From CAZLRH01 sp964562015 (GTDB lineage Bacteria; Verrucomicrobiota; Verrucomicrobiia; Opitutales; JABDGR01): a DNA stretch of 64,000 nt. Location of the stretch: positions 245,526 to 309,525 of the forward strand of contig CAZLRH010000003.1 in NCBI GenBank assembly GCA_964562015.1. Reading direction: 5' to 3'. How positions within the stretch are numbered: position 1 is the stretch's first letter; each line of letters begins with the position of its first letter. Under the pieces are notes generated by a model. That model had not been told where the DNA came from. It did no database searches and saw only the letters and a list, made by a program, of their open reading frames with translations. The translations under genes and the position numbers were made by a program. This document shows, piece after piece, positions 1-9,052 of the stretch.

Positions 1-1337
<1,337 letters not shown>

Positions 1338-1352
1338 GACCCGAAGTTAAAA

Positions 1353-1386
1353 CATTCAACGTCCAACTTCCAACCTTGAACGTTCA
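1353..1386. repeat. Short intergenic TTCAACGTCCAACTTCC-type word repeat
   Basis: This degenerate short-period word string reads as GGAAGTTGGACGTTGAATG on the minus strand and lies just upstream of glpK. Related strings recur in other gaps of this window (10019-10043 and 32715-32747). No coding capacity is seen. It resembles the low-complexity intergenic words common in this bacterial group; a function is unknown. Confidence 0.5.
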
Positions 1387-1412
1387 CTCACCAAAAATAA
1401 ACAGATACTAAA

Positions 1413-2213
1413 TTATGGCCTATTTGAAATAGATGCAGCGAGCATCCTACTAAATTGCTCCGGTGTCCATCCTACCAAATCGGAAACTTGGCCATCACCA
1501 ATTTCGACGATGCGATGCTGGCCGTCTGTCCGCTTAACCACATCTATCGAATAAAATCTACTTGGTATGCGCTTGGCGCATTCATTAACTATGGCAGGGA
1601 CTCCCGGCGAGATCCCATGCGGCTGGCGATCGAGCACAAAATAGCGTTGTTCGGTCTCCGTAAAATAATTTTCAACCCGTCGAACACAGAAACCACCTTC
1701 AATCGTGCCACGAAAACGGCGCATTTCCGCAGCCACCATGGTGACTTGTTCCGGTTTTGAGATGCGAGAGCCAATCGAGGTTTTAAGTGACTTCACGTAG
1801 TCCTTAATGAAATATTCTGGCCAATCCAGCCTTCGTAATTCCAGCTCTAATTCACAATTTGAAGGATATACACGTGTCTCGGGCGTTAATTCACTTATGA
1901 GCGGGTACCAATTAGGCAGGTAATGCGTCGCAAGGTATGACTGCACGTCGGTAAAGGGTTCAACCCCGCAACCTAACAAGGCAGCGGTCAATGACTCATA
2001 GTCTGTGGCTGAAAGCATCCAACCGCGGTAGAGAATTTTAACGCCGTGTGGTAAGGGGGGAAATGGGCGAAAAGATCCGATTTGAAAATCTTCCAACGAG
2101 AAGAGAGACACGTTGAAGCCGACCAACCTAACAGCTTCCACCTCAGCCAAATATTGTTCGTCTGGCTGCTTTAGTCGCAGAGGATTGCTAGGGTAAAGTA
2201 GGTGTACTGGCAT
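1413..2213 (-). CDS. ATP-grasp domain protein (R2K-clade-like), substrate unknown
   Basis: A 266-residue protein. The C-terminal part contains a run of conserved acidic and asparagine-type positions, including YSIDVV and VEIGDGQVSDLVGW (about residues 238-252), which resembles the metal/ATP-binding end of R2K-type ATP-grasp ligases. Such enzymes join a carboxylate to an amine or thiol using ATP, but the substrate here cannot be told. The frame extends to a TTG at 2225; the ATG at 2213 (MPVHLLYPS) is preferred. It is a single gene between glpK and xseA and is visibly less GC-rich than either, which suggests later acquisition. The family call is by motif recognition only. Confidence 0.6.
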   Translation of the reverse strand: MPVHLLYPSNPLRLKQPDEQYLAEVEAVRLVGFNVSLFSLEDFQIGSFRPFPPLPHGVKILYRGWMLSATDYESLTAALLGCGVEPFTDVQSYLATHYLPNWYPLISELTPETRVYPSNCELELELRRLDWPEYFIKDYVKSLKTSIGSRISKPEQVTMVAAEMRRFRGTIEGGFCVRRVENYFTETEQRYFVLDRQPHGISPGVPAIVNECAKRIPSRFYSIDVVKRTDGQHRIVEIGDGQVSDLVGWTPEQFSRMLAASISNRP

Positions 2214-2255
2214 ACGAATGATCAATTAATTTTCAAGTGTGGCATTCTCATCCAA

Positions 2256-3539
2256 TTAATCCGCCACCAATCCCGCTTCCCCATCCGCGAAGCGGGCGCG
2301 GACTTTTTGGCCGGAGGTGAGTTGGGCGCGGCGGGTAAGGGGCGTGCCGGTGTGGTCCGAGAGGAGGACAAAGCCGCGGGCGAGCACGCGTTCGACGCCG
2401 GCGGCGGCGATGCGTTGTTCCAGTCCTTCGAGCCGGGCGCGTTCCACCGGCAGGCGGGCCACGGGCGAATGCGCCATGAGCGCGGCGGCGGTGTGATGCA
2501 GGGCGTCGCGGCGTTCATGGATGGTTTCGCGCAACTGCAAATGCATCCGTCCCGCGCAGTCATCCAGCCGCAAGTGCGCCTGTTCCATCCAGCGGCGCGG
2601 CGACACCGCCTGCCAGCGGTGCGCGTACAATTCCAAATCCGCCCGGCGCTGCTGCAACATGTTTTCGACAAAATTATGCAGGGCCAGCGCAAGGGTGGTG
2701 ACGCCTTCGATTTGTTCGAGGTGTGCGCTGGAGATGAGTTCGGCGGCGGCGGAGGGCGTTTCCGCGCGGCGGTCGGCGGCGAAATCGCAGAGCGTGAAAT
2801 CCGTCTCGTGTCCGACCGCGGAAATGACGGGCACCGGGCAGGTGGCGACGGCCCGCACCAGCGCTTCATCATTGAACGCCCACAAATCTTCCAGGCTGCC
2901 GCCGCCGCGCCCAATCACCAGGAGATCAAAAATCTTCAACCGCCCGGCGCGCGCCAGTTGCGCGGTCATCTCTGGCGCGGCTTCGCGGCCCTGCACTTTA
3001 GCAGGGAGAATGACGAGCTGGCCCGTCCACCCGCGCCGCCGCAAGATGCTGATAAAATCCCGCACCGCCGCGCCATCGGGCGAGGTGATGAAACCAATAA
3101 TCCGCGGGCGGGTGGGCAGCGGGCGCTTCTTCGCGGCGTCGAACAAACCCTCGCCCGCGAGCTTCGCCTTGAGGCGGTCGAATTCCTGCCGCAGCCGGCC
3201 GATGCCATCTTCGAGCACGAACCGCACGACGAGCTGGTACGCGCCGCGCGGCTCGTAAATCGAGATTTGCCCGTAGGCGAGCAATTGCATGCCCTCGCGC
3301 AATTCCAATTCCGTGCGCATCGCGCTGCCGCGAAAAAACACGCACGGCAACTGGCTGTCCGCATCCTTCAGCGTAAAATAAACATGGCCGCTGGCCTGGC
3401 GGCGCAGGTTCGAGACCTCGCCGCGAATCCAAATCTCCGGCACCGCCGCTTCGAGGACGGATTTGAGGCGGCGGGTGAGTTCGCCGACCGTCAGCACGCG
3501 CGCGGGATCAAGCGCCGGAGTGGGGGCCGGGAGTTTCAT
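2256..3539 (-). CDS. xseA: Exodeoxyribonuclease VII large subunit
   Basis: Catalytic subunit of ExoVII, which degrades single-stranded DNA from either end into oligonucleotides during repair. The 427-residue protein has the N-terminal OB-fold region (VGELTRRLKSVLE, IRGEVSNLR, HVYFTLKDADSQLPCVFFR) and then the catalytic Exonuc_VII_L domain (IGFITSPDGAAVRDFI, VIGRGGGSLEDLWAFND at about residues 206-222, and SAVGHETDFTL). Length is normal. The ATG at 3539 lies inside the 3' end of the upstream VTT-domain gene (32-nt overlap), which implies translational coupling. The small subunit xseB is not adjacent in this window. Confidence 0.96.
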   Translation of the reverse strand: MKLPAPTPALDPARVLTVGELTRRLKSVLEAAVPEIWIRGEVSNLRRQASGHVYFTLKDADSQLPCVFFRGSAMRTELELREGMQLLAYGQISIYEPRGAYQLVVRFVLEDGIGRLRQEFDRLKAKLAGEGLFDAAKKRPLPTRPRIIGFITSPDGAAVRDFISILRRRGWTGQLVILPAKVQGREAAPEMTAQLARAGRLKIFDLLVIGRGGGSLEDLWAFNDEALVRAVATCPVPVISAVGHETDFTLCDFAADRRAETPSAAAELISSAHLEQIEGVTTLALALHNFVENMLQQRRADLELYAHRWQAVSPRRWMEQAHLRLDDCAGRMHLQLRETIHERRDALHHTAAALMAHSPVARLPVERARLEGLEQRIAAAGVERVLARGFVLLSDHTGTPLTRRAQLTSGQKVRARFADGEAGLVAD

Positions 3540-4257
3540 CGGAAGTGGGCGGCTGTTGGGCGGCGTCGCGGGCGCGGCGGGTGTTGTACATCGTCTTGGC
3601 GATGTGCGCGAGGAGGGTCATCGCCACAATGACGCAAATTCCGACAATGAGCAATCCGCTGTCGCCTTTGAACAGGGCGTCACCCGCGACCACGAAGCCG
3701 GTGGCAAAGAGCATTTGCGGCGGCAGCGAATAGCAAAAATACGGGCGAAACGGAATGCCCGCCACGGCGAGCAAAAGATTTTGCACAATCAGCGGCGGGC
3801 CCGGCAGCACGCGCGTGAGGATGACCAGCCGCCAGATTTCTCCCGGCGGCACCTCCGGCAGGCGGAGATTGCGCCGCCCCAGCCAGCGGGTGATTGGCCC
3901 GCGGAGCCATTGCGCGCCGATGACATACCCGAAGGCAATGTTCAGCGCCAAGCCCAGCCAGCTCCAGATCAAGGGCGACCACCACGAACCGCCGCTTTTT
4001 TGTCCGTAGGCCGCGGCCGCCGCGAGATACAGCAGCGAACTCGGGATGCCAAAGTACGGCAGAATTGCGAAGCCCAGCACGAACACCAGCGGATGCACCG
4101 ACGCGCACCAGGTGGTCACCATATTCATCCCGTCCTTGATTTGCGCCACGCTTACATTTTGCAGCAGGAACCAACCGGCAAATGCCGCCAGGAACAAGCC
4201 GAGCAGGGCCAGCACGAGGTGCTGGCGAGTGAGGCGCAGGGCGGAAAGCGAGGGCAT
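3508..4257 (-). CDS. TVP38/TMEM64 (VTT, DedA-like) membrane protein
   Basis: A 249-residue integral membrane protein with several hydrophobic segments: one at about residues 13-33, a re-entrant-type stretch with the conserved PYFGIPSSLLYLAAAA around 65-85, and others at about 100-120, 150-175 and 195-225. The VTT/SNARE-associated core includes the proline/glycine-rich VLPGPPLIVQNLLLAVAGI. Family members act in lipid scrambling or transport and envelope maintenance; the substrate of this one is unknown. The tail is hydrophilic and Pro/Thr-rich, and its coding sequence overlaps the start of xseA by 32 nt. Confidence 0.85.
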   Translation of the reverse strand: MPSLSALRLTRQHLVLALLGLFLAAFAGWFLLQNVSVAQIKDGMNMVTTWCASVHPLVFVLGFAILPYFGIPSSLLYLAAAAAYGQKSGGSWWSPLIWSWLGLALNIAFGYVIGAQWLRGPITRWLGRRNLRLPEVPPGEIWRLVILTRVLPGPPLIVQNLLLAVAGIPFRPYFCYSLPPQMLFATGFVVAGDALFKGDSGLLIVGICVIVAMTLLAHIAKTMYNTRRARDAAQQPPTSDETPGPHSGA

Positions 4258-4334
4258 GGGAGGGGCGCGACGGTAGCAAAGCGGCGGTTACGCTGTCGAA
4301 CGCATAAACCTTCGGGCATTATTTCAACCAAGGT

Positions 4335-4354
4335 GGAGCGAGCACTCCGTGCTC
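4335..4354. repeat. Single REP-like hairpin with GGAG head
   Basis: GGAG at 4335-4338 is followed by a perfect 6-bp stem, GAGCAC (4340-4345) and GTGCTC (4349-4354), with a TCC loop. It lies between rsmD and the VTT gene, both on the minus strand. There is no T-run on either side, so an intrinsic terminator is unlikely. A tetranucleotide head plus short palindrome matches the general plan of REP elements. Confidence 0.45.
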
Positions 4355-4420
4355 TCCTTTAGATGAGAAAAGCGCGCACGCCTTCGACGATGCTGAGCCC
4401 CGAAGCGCGCGCGTTCCACG

Positions 4421-4999
4421 TTATAAAATCTCCCGCGCAAAAATAATCGCGCTGGGTTCGCGCCGGCCCTGGCCGAGGCGGCGGGCGATGCGCCAGCCCG
4501 ACGGCACCGCGGGCACGTATTCGCCCGGCGCTTCGCACACAAGCCGCACGTCACCCTCGGGCGCGAGCCAGGCCAGTGCGCGGTCAATCAATTCCGCGCC
4601 CCGCGCGGGCACCAGCGCGTAGGGCGGGTCGATGAAAATGAGCTCAAATTTTTCGTCCACAGCGGGCTGCCAGCGAAAGGCATCGTGGGCCGTGCCCCGA
4701 CCCAGCGCCTCCGGTGCGGGCGCGCCGAGCGATTTGGCGACGGCGGCGAGATTGGCGTGGATGGCGGCGATGGCGGCGGAACTTTGATCCACCCACGTGA
4801 CATGGGCCGCGCCGCGGCTCAAGGCCTCGAGTCCGTACGCGCCCGTGCCTGCGAACAAATCAAGCACCCGCGCCTCCACCACTGTTGCGCCCAGCGACGA
4901 AAAAATCGCGGAACGCAGCGCGCCAGTCGAAGGCCGCAGGTCGCCCCGCTTGGGCAGTCGCAATTCGATGCCGCGCGCGCGGCCGCCAGTGATACGCAT
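4421..4999 (-). CDS. rsmD: 16S rRNA (guanine966-N2)-methyltransferase
   Basis: S-adenosylmethionine-dependent enzyme that methylates G966 of 16S rRNA on the 30S subunit. The 192-residue protein starts MRITGGRARGIEL, the usual RsmD N-terminus. It has the SAM motif I VLDLFAGTGAYGLEALSRGA from residue 45 and the catalytic motif IV IDPPY at 123-127. Length matches the family. A 163-nt gap holding a REP-like hairpin separates it from the downstream VTT gene. An inverted repeat occupies the gap upstream, after the flavoenzyme gene. Confidence 0.95.
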   Translation of the reverse strand: MRITGGRARGIELRLPKRGDLRPSTGALRSAIFSSLGATVVEARVLDLFAGTGAYGLEALSRGAAHVTWVDQSSAAIAAIHANLAAVAKSLGAPAPEALGRGTAHDAFRWQPAVDEKFELIFIDPPYALVPARGAELIDRALAWLAPEGDVRLVCEAPGEYVPAVPSGWRIARRLGQGRREPSAIIFAREIL

Positions 5000-5021
5000 G
5001 AGAACGAAGGGAAAAGTTTTG

Positions 5022-5093
5022 GACAGAATTAACAGAATTTAGGGAATTTTTTCCAGAACCATCCCTTAGATTTTCAATTCTGTAAATTCTGTC
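5022..5093. repeat. Inverted repeat, 18-bp arms with one mismatch
   Basis: The left arm GACAGAATTAACAGAATT is at 5022-5039 and the right arm AATTCTGTAAATTCTGTC is at 5076-5093. They are complementary except at one position, around a 36-nt spacer. The element fills the gap between the flavoenzyme stop and rsmD. No T-tract follows on the minus strand. The arms are themselves internally repetitive (ACAGAATT twice), so it may be a simple-sequence repeat rather than a regulator. Confidence 0.7.
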
Positions 5094-5106
5094 TAATAAA
5101 CGTTTT

Positions 5107-6276
5107 TTATTTCCCGGCAAAGCGCGGGCGGGTGGGAGAGAAAAAGGACAAATCGTGGGCGCTGCGGCCCGCCAGGCTGAGGTCCGCGAGAATTTCGCCG
5201 ATGGCCGGGACGAATTTGAAACCGTGGCCGGAAAAGCCGGCGGCGAGCGTCACGGCGGGCCGGTGCGGGTGCGGACCGAGCACAAAATGCTCATCCGGGC
5301 TCAATTCGTAAAGACAAACCGACGCGCGCCGGACTGCGCCTACGAGGCCCGGGAGATAGCGTTCGATGTGTTCATGCAAGGCCGTGATTTCTTCAGGCGA
5401 AATGACGCGACGCACGGCATCCGGGTCGCAGGGCTCGTGGCGATTGTGGAAGGCGAATTTCCAGGCGGCGTCCGGGGCCGCGGGGTCGGCTGGCGGCAGA
5501 CCATAGAATAAAGTGCCGTCCTTGGTTTCAATGAAGACGACCGGCGCGGGCCGGTCCGGTGGGAGTGCTTCCGGGCGGGCGGCGAACCACGCCTGCACGA
5601 CGCGGCGGGGTCGCAGTTCCAGGCCGCATTCGGCGAGGGCCGCGCCGCTCCACGCACCGGCGCAAAAAATTAATTTTCGTGCGCGATAAATTCCCTTTTC
5701 CGTTTCCAGGGCGACGCCGGCGCCGTGCGGTTCATCGGTTACGCGGCGAACTTTTTCGCCGAAATGCAAGGTCGCCCCGGCGGCTTGGGCCAAAGCCAAG
5801 TGTGCATGAATCGAATCTTCCACCCGCACGGCGCCCGCGCGCGGTTCGAAAAATCCCACCTGGCCGGCGTCGGCCCGTAGCGTTGGGAAAAAATCGGTTA
5901 ACACGGTGGCGGTGAGCTCGCGATACGGCAGGCCGTGTTGCCGCGCGCTGGCGAGGCAGCCTTGGTGCACGGCCGAGTGCGGCCAAGTGACCATCAAGAT
6001 TCCACAGCGCCGAAACAGCGGTCGCTGCGCCGCGGCCTCGAGTTCTTCCCAGAGCCGGCCCGCCCGCAGCGCCAGAGGCACATAGCTGGGATGCTCGAAG
6101 TAGGCTTCGCGATACACGCGCCATTCGCCATGTGAGGAACCGAGCGCATGGACAGGCGCGAATTGTTCCAGGCCGAGCACTTTTACGCCCCGCCGGGCGC
6201 AGTGCCACGCGGCCGCGCTGCCCACGCCGCCGAGGCCGAGCACCGCCACGTCGTAAATGGCACCGGACGAATTCAT
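5107..6276 (-). CDS. Monomeric sarcosine oxidase / N-methyltryptophan oxidase family flavoenzyme
   Basis: An FAD-dependent amine oxidase of the MSOX/MTOX group (389 aa) that oxidatively demethylates N-methyl amino acids to formaldehyde, H2O2 and the free amino acid. The Rossmann dinucleotide motif GLGGVG is at residues 14-19. Cys321, in CLYELSPDEHF, corresponds to the cysteine that binds FAD covalently in MSOX. AAGFSGHGFKFVPAIGE near the C-terminus is also typical. The frame extends to a TTG at 6297, but the ATG at 6276 puts the Rossmann motif at the usual distance. It lies 28 nt downstream of the GH30-like gene on the same strand. The exact substrate (sarcosine, N-methyltryptophan or another secondary amine) is not decidable. 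Confidence 0.88.
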   Translation of the reverse strand: MNSSGAIYDVAVLGLGGVGSAAAWHCARRGVKVLGLEQFAPVHALGSSHGEWRVYREAYFEHPSYVPLALRAGRLWEELEAAAQRPLFRRCGILMVTWPHSAVHQGCLASARQHGLPYRELTATVLTDFFPTLRADAGQVGFFEPRAGAVRVEDSIHAHLALAQAAGATLHFGEKVRRVTDEPHGAGVALETEKGIYRARKLIFCAGAWSGAALAECGLELRPRRVVQAWFAARPEALPPDRPAPVVFIETKDGTLFYGLPPADPAAPDAAWKFAFHNRHEPCDPDAVRRVISPEEITALHEHIERYLPGLVGAVRRASVCLYELSPDEHFVLGPHPHRPAVTLAAGFSGHGFKFVPAIGEILADLSLAGRSAHDLSFFSPTRPRFAGK

Positions 6277-6304
6277 CGGCCATCGCCTGCGCGGCAAAAG
6301 GTTT

Positions 6305-8257
6305 TCACGGGACCTGGAAATCCGCCGGGACTTTGACGAGCGGCACGGAGGAGAGGGTCACGAACGCGCCCGCGGGCACGTCCACCGTCGCCACCGAATC
6401 GTGTTGCTCGACCGGTTCGGGCAGGGGTGAGTTTTCGTGATACGGATCGGCGAGTTCGCCGAATTGCAGGGCAAAGGACAGGCCAGTCAGGGTGACGCGC
6501 CGCGGTTGCATGGAGCGGTTGAGCAGCACCACCGTTTCGCGGCCATCGTCGGCGTGAAACGCGGTGGTGAGCAGGTCCGCGTCGCTGGATTCCGCGCCGA
6601 TGCGCACCATGCCGCGCTGGATGTGCCGGGAATACGCGCCGAAGACGCGCAGCATGTCCGAACTGGCCACGGGCGTCAGGTCGTGGCTGGTGTCCACCCG
6701 GAAGAGCATGCGCGTCCAGCCAAAGGAAGGCTCGGGCACGTGCATCAGCAGCCAGCAGTAGAGGACGGCGCGGGCGTCGGCCAGCGTGAGGTCCTGATGA
6801 AAAACCTGGCCCATCGCAAGGGCCACGCGGTAGCTGTCGCTTTGCCAGGCGTTGCCATTGACGCAGACTTCCATCGAGAGGAAATCCTTGCCGTCCGTCG
6901 TCTCCTTGAAGCGCGCAAAGAGCGGCGCATTGCGGTCGGCGTCGCGGAAATTGTCCTGCACATCGTAGATGTTCGATGCCGCAAAATCAATCAACGGCCA
7001 GATGCCGGCCTGATGATGTTCGAGCGCAAACGCCGCTCCCTGCGCGAGGCGTCCGGCGTCGGCCATATTGATTTTGACGGCGGCAAACCCGGCGGCGTCG
7101 AGTTTCTGGCGCAGTGCGGGCAGCATCGCGGCGAGCGCTTGCGGGGAGGGGCACAATTCATTTTGCACGCCGACGATGGCTGGGGGCGCGCCGGCCTTGG
7201 CGGCGGAAGCCTGGCAATAGGCCACGACTGCATCCGCATACAAGGACGGGTTCGGGTCAAAGGTGGTGGGGCCGCGGGTGCCGCTGTTGGGAAGCATCCA
7301 GGAGGGCAGCCGCCAAAATCCGAACCACGTCTGGCCACCCAACGCCAGCACGGCGCGGTTGTAGGCGAAGTCGCTGGTTTCGGTGTCGTTCGGATTATCG
7401 CCGTAGTAATGCGGCACCGCGGCGGCGGAATTGTCGAAATTGGAAAAGTCGGGCTTGAGTTGGACGCCCACGGGGTATTCGCGCTGGATGAGGAGATTGT
7501 AGCTTGCCAAAAGGCTCCACCATTGTTTGCGGCCCTCGTCACTGAGGCGGCGGTAGGAGAGGGGGCTCGTCATGCCGCCAAAACCAATAATAGCCTGATG
7601 CCGGTCCGCTGGGTTCAGCACGACTTTCGCGGGCGCGGTCGGCGGGCTCAACATTTTGCCCACGGCGAGGCCGCCGTTGCCGTACCACTGGAGCTGGTGT
7701 TGTTGTAATTCGAGCAGGCAGGGCAGCTCCAGCAGGACGTGGTGGCCGGCGCGCACGGTCAGCGAAAAATGACGGTCAATGCTCACCGTCAGCGAGGTCA
7801 GGTTGCCGGGCAGCGGCGCATTGGCGCGGCTCCATTCCTCCTCGGGGAAGCGCGGGGTGTTGCCGGGCGTCGTCAGGGGGTCGTTCACATAGAAACCGTA
7901 GGAATCATAATAACGCTGGGTTACGACGACCTCCTTTTGATCGAGTTGGACAGTGACGCCGCCGCGCGGCCCGGTGAAAATCCAGCGCAAGGCGCTCGCG
8001 TCCGGCGCGAACTTGTCAAACACCAGCGTGCGCTCAAACAGGCCGGGCAGCCATTCGTTGAAAAACACCGGCCGGTCCATGCCGCGAAAGCCGCCATAGG
8101 CGTTGATTTTGTCGCCGCCCTCGCCGAAATGAAACGACGTCGGGCCGGCATCGGCGTCGGCTGCGCGGGTCACGGGTTGCGCGTGCAAGACCGTCGCGGC
8201 GGCAGTCAGGAAGAGCGGCAGCCAGAATCGCGGCGGGCAATGGGGCGCTAGTTTCAC
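6305..8257 (-). CDS. Secreted GH30-like glycoside hydrolase (clan GH-A)
   Basis: A 650-residue secreted protein. From the GTG at 8257 it has a basic start (VKLAPHCPPRFW), a hydrophobic core (LPLFLTAAATVLHAQ) and a likely signal peptidase site. The longer frame from the ATG at 8383 adds 42 residues that do not look coding. About 230 residues of beta-rich sequence precede a barrel region with QAIIGFGGMTSPLS. The expected clan GH-A pair is present: acid/base Glu367 in VGVQNEL and nucleophile Glu463 in FLSMEVCVNG, 96 residues apart. A small beta-domain follows. Together these resemble GH30-type exo-acting hydrolases; substrate unknown. It is followed 28 nt later by the sarcosine-oxidase-like gene, without an obvious functional link. 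Confidence 0.7.
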   Translation of the reverse strand: MKLAPHCPPRFWLPLFLTAAATVLHAQPVTRAADADAGPTSFHFGEGGDKINAYGGFRGMDRPVFFNEWLPGLFERTLVFDKFAPDASALRWIFTGPRGGVTVQLDQKEVVVTQRYYDSYGFYVNDPLTTPGNTPRFPEEEWSRANAPLPGNLTSLTVSIDRHFSLTVRAGHHVLLELPCLLELQQHQLQWYGNGGLAVGKMLSPPTAPAKVVLNPADRHQAIIGFGGMTSPLSYRRLSDEGRKQWWSLLASYNLLIQREYPVGVQLKPDFSNFDNSAAAVPHYYGDNPNDTETSDFAYNRAVLALGGQTWFGFWRLPSWMLPNSGTRGPTTFDPNPSLYADAVVAYCQASAAKAGAPPAIVGVQNELCPSPQALAAMLPALRQKLDAAGFAAVKINMADAGRLAQGAAFALEHHQAGIWPLIDFAASNIYDVQDNFRDADRNAPLFARFKETTDGKDFLSMEVCVNGNAWQSDSYRVALAMGQVFHQDLTLADARAVLYCWLLMHVPEPSFGWTRMLFRVDTSHDLTPVASSDMLRVFGAYSRHIQRGMVRIGAESSDADLLTTAFHADDGRETVVLLNRSMQPRRVTLTGLSFALQFGELADPYHENSPLPEPVEQHDSVATVDVPAGAFVTLSSVPLVKVPADFQVP

Positions 8258-8487
8258 GCGGGGGCACCGGACCGAAGGGGCGGTAATCCAAGCCGGTGGA
8301 CTGCGGAAGCCGGGATGGGGGGCGGTTGGGAACGGGCTAGGCAAAATCGCCCAAGGGGGCAGGCTTTTCAATCCAATTATCATTGCAGGTCAGGCGAGGC
8401 GATGCCCCTCAAAGGCACCCGCTTTTAAGGCTTGCCGGGGTCGGGCGTGATTCCCATGATTACCGGTTTCCATTCATCCCACTCCTC

Positions 8488-8492
8488 GGAGA
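8488..8492 (+). promoter_or_regulatory. Shine-Dalgarno GGAGA deciding the secG start
   Basis: GGAGA ends 8 nt before the ATG at 8501. This is one of the few clear ribosome binding sites in the window. It supports the ATG at 8501 over the in-frame upstream start at 8432. Confidence 0.7.
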
Positions 8493-8500
8493 ACGACATC

Positions 8501-9052
8501 ATGGCCGGCTTTGCTATCGCCCTTTTCACCGTCATCCTGCTGCTGGTTTGCCTCTTCATGGTGATCATCATCCTGATGCAGCGCTCGAGCGCCAATGCCG
8601 GCATGGGCACGGCCCTGGGCGGCGGCGCCGCAGAGTCCGTTTTCGGCGGCGAAACCGCCAATGTGCTGTTGAAGAACACCGTCATCGTTGCGGTGCTGTT
8701 TTACCTGCTTTCCATGGGGCTTTATCTCGGTGAGCTGGCCCATTACCGCTCCAGCAGCACGTCGAACATGCTTCTGCCGCCGGCGGTCGGCGCGCATCCG
8801 GCTAGCTCGAATTCTTCGTCCCCAAATCCGCTCGCGGGAAAGACTCCTGCACCCGCGACTGCTCCTGTCCCGGTGAAATTTGATCCGAAGGCGGGCAATG
8901 CGACCACCGCTCCGGCCACGACGGCCCCGGCGGCCACCACTTCGGCCAGCACGACGACGACTCCGGCCGCGGCGCCTGCGGCCCCCGCCGCGGTGACCAC
9001 GACCTCCAGCGCTCCGGCGTCGGCCCCCGCCGCGCCCGCGCCGGCTCCCTAA
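8501..9052 (+). CDS. secG: Preprotein translocase subunit SecG with long Ala/Thr/Pro tail
   Basis: Accessory membrane subunit of the SecYEG export channel. The first 82 residues are typical SecG: TM1 at about 4-26, the cytoplasmic loop MQRSSANAGMGTALGGGAAE with the Gly-rich segment, SVFGG, and TM2 at about 60-76. What is unusual is an extra tail of about 100 residues rich in Ala, Thr, Pro and Ser (residues 85-183). Ordinary SecG is about 75-110 residues in all. The start is supported by a GGAGA site. The stop TAA overlaps the ATG of the next gene by one nucleotide, so the two are probably translated together. Confidence 0.93.
   Translation: MAGFAIALFTVILLLVCLFMVIIILMQRSSANAGMGTALGGGAAESVFGGETANVLLKNTVIVAVLFYLLSMGLYLGELAHYRSSSTSNMLLPPAVGAHPASSNSSSPNPLAGKTPAPATAPVPVKFDPKAGNATTAPATTAPAATTSASTTTTPAAAPAAPAAVTTTSSAPASAPAAPAPAP

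Noticed and set aside
2202..3632. 476-codon open frame on the plus strand
   Set aside because: It is antisense to xseA, whose protein is clearly recognisable. The shadow has Arg/Ala/His-rich composition typical of GC-rich antisense frames.
6437..7708. 423-codon open frame on the plus strand
   Set aside because: Antisense to the GH30-like hydrolase with a clear signal peptide and active site. The shadow has no recognisable motif.
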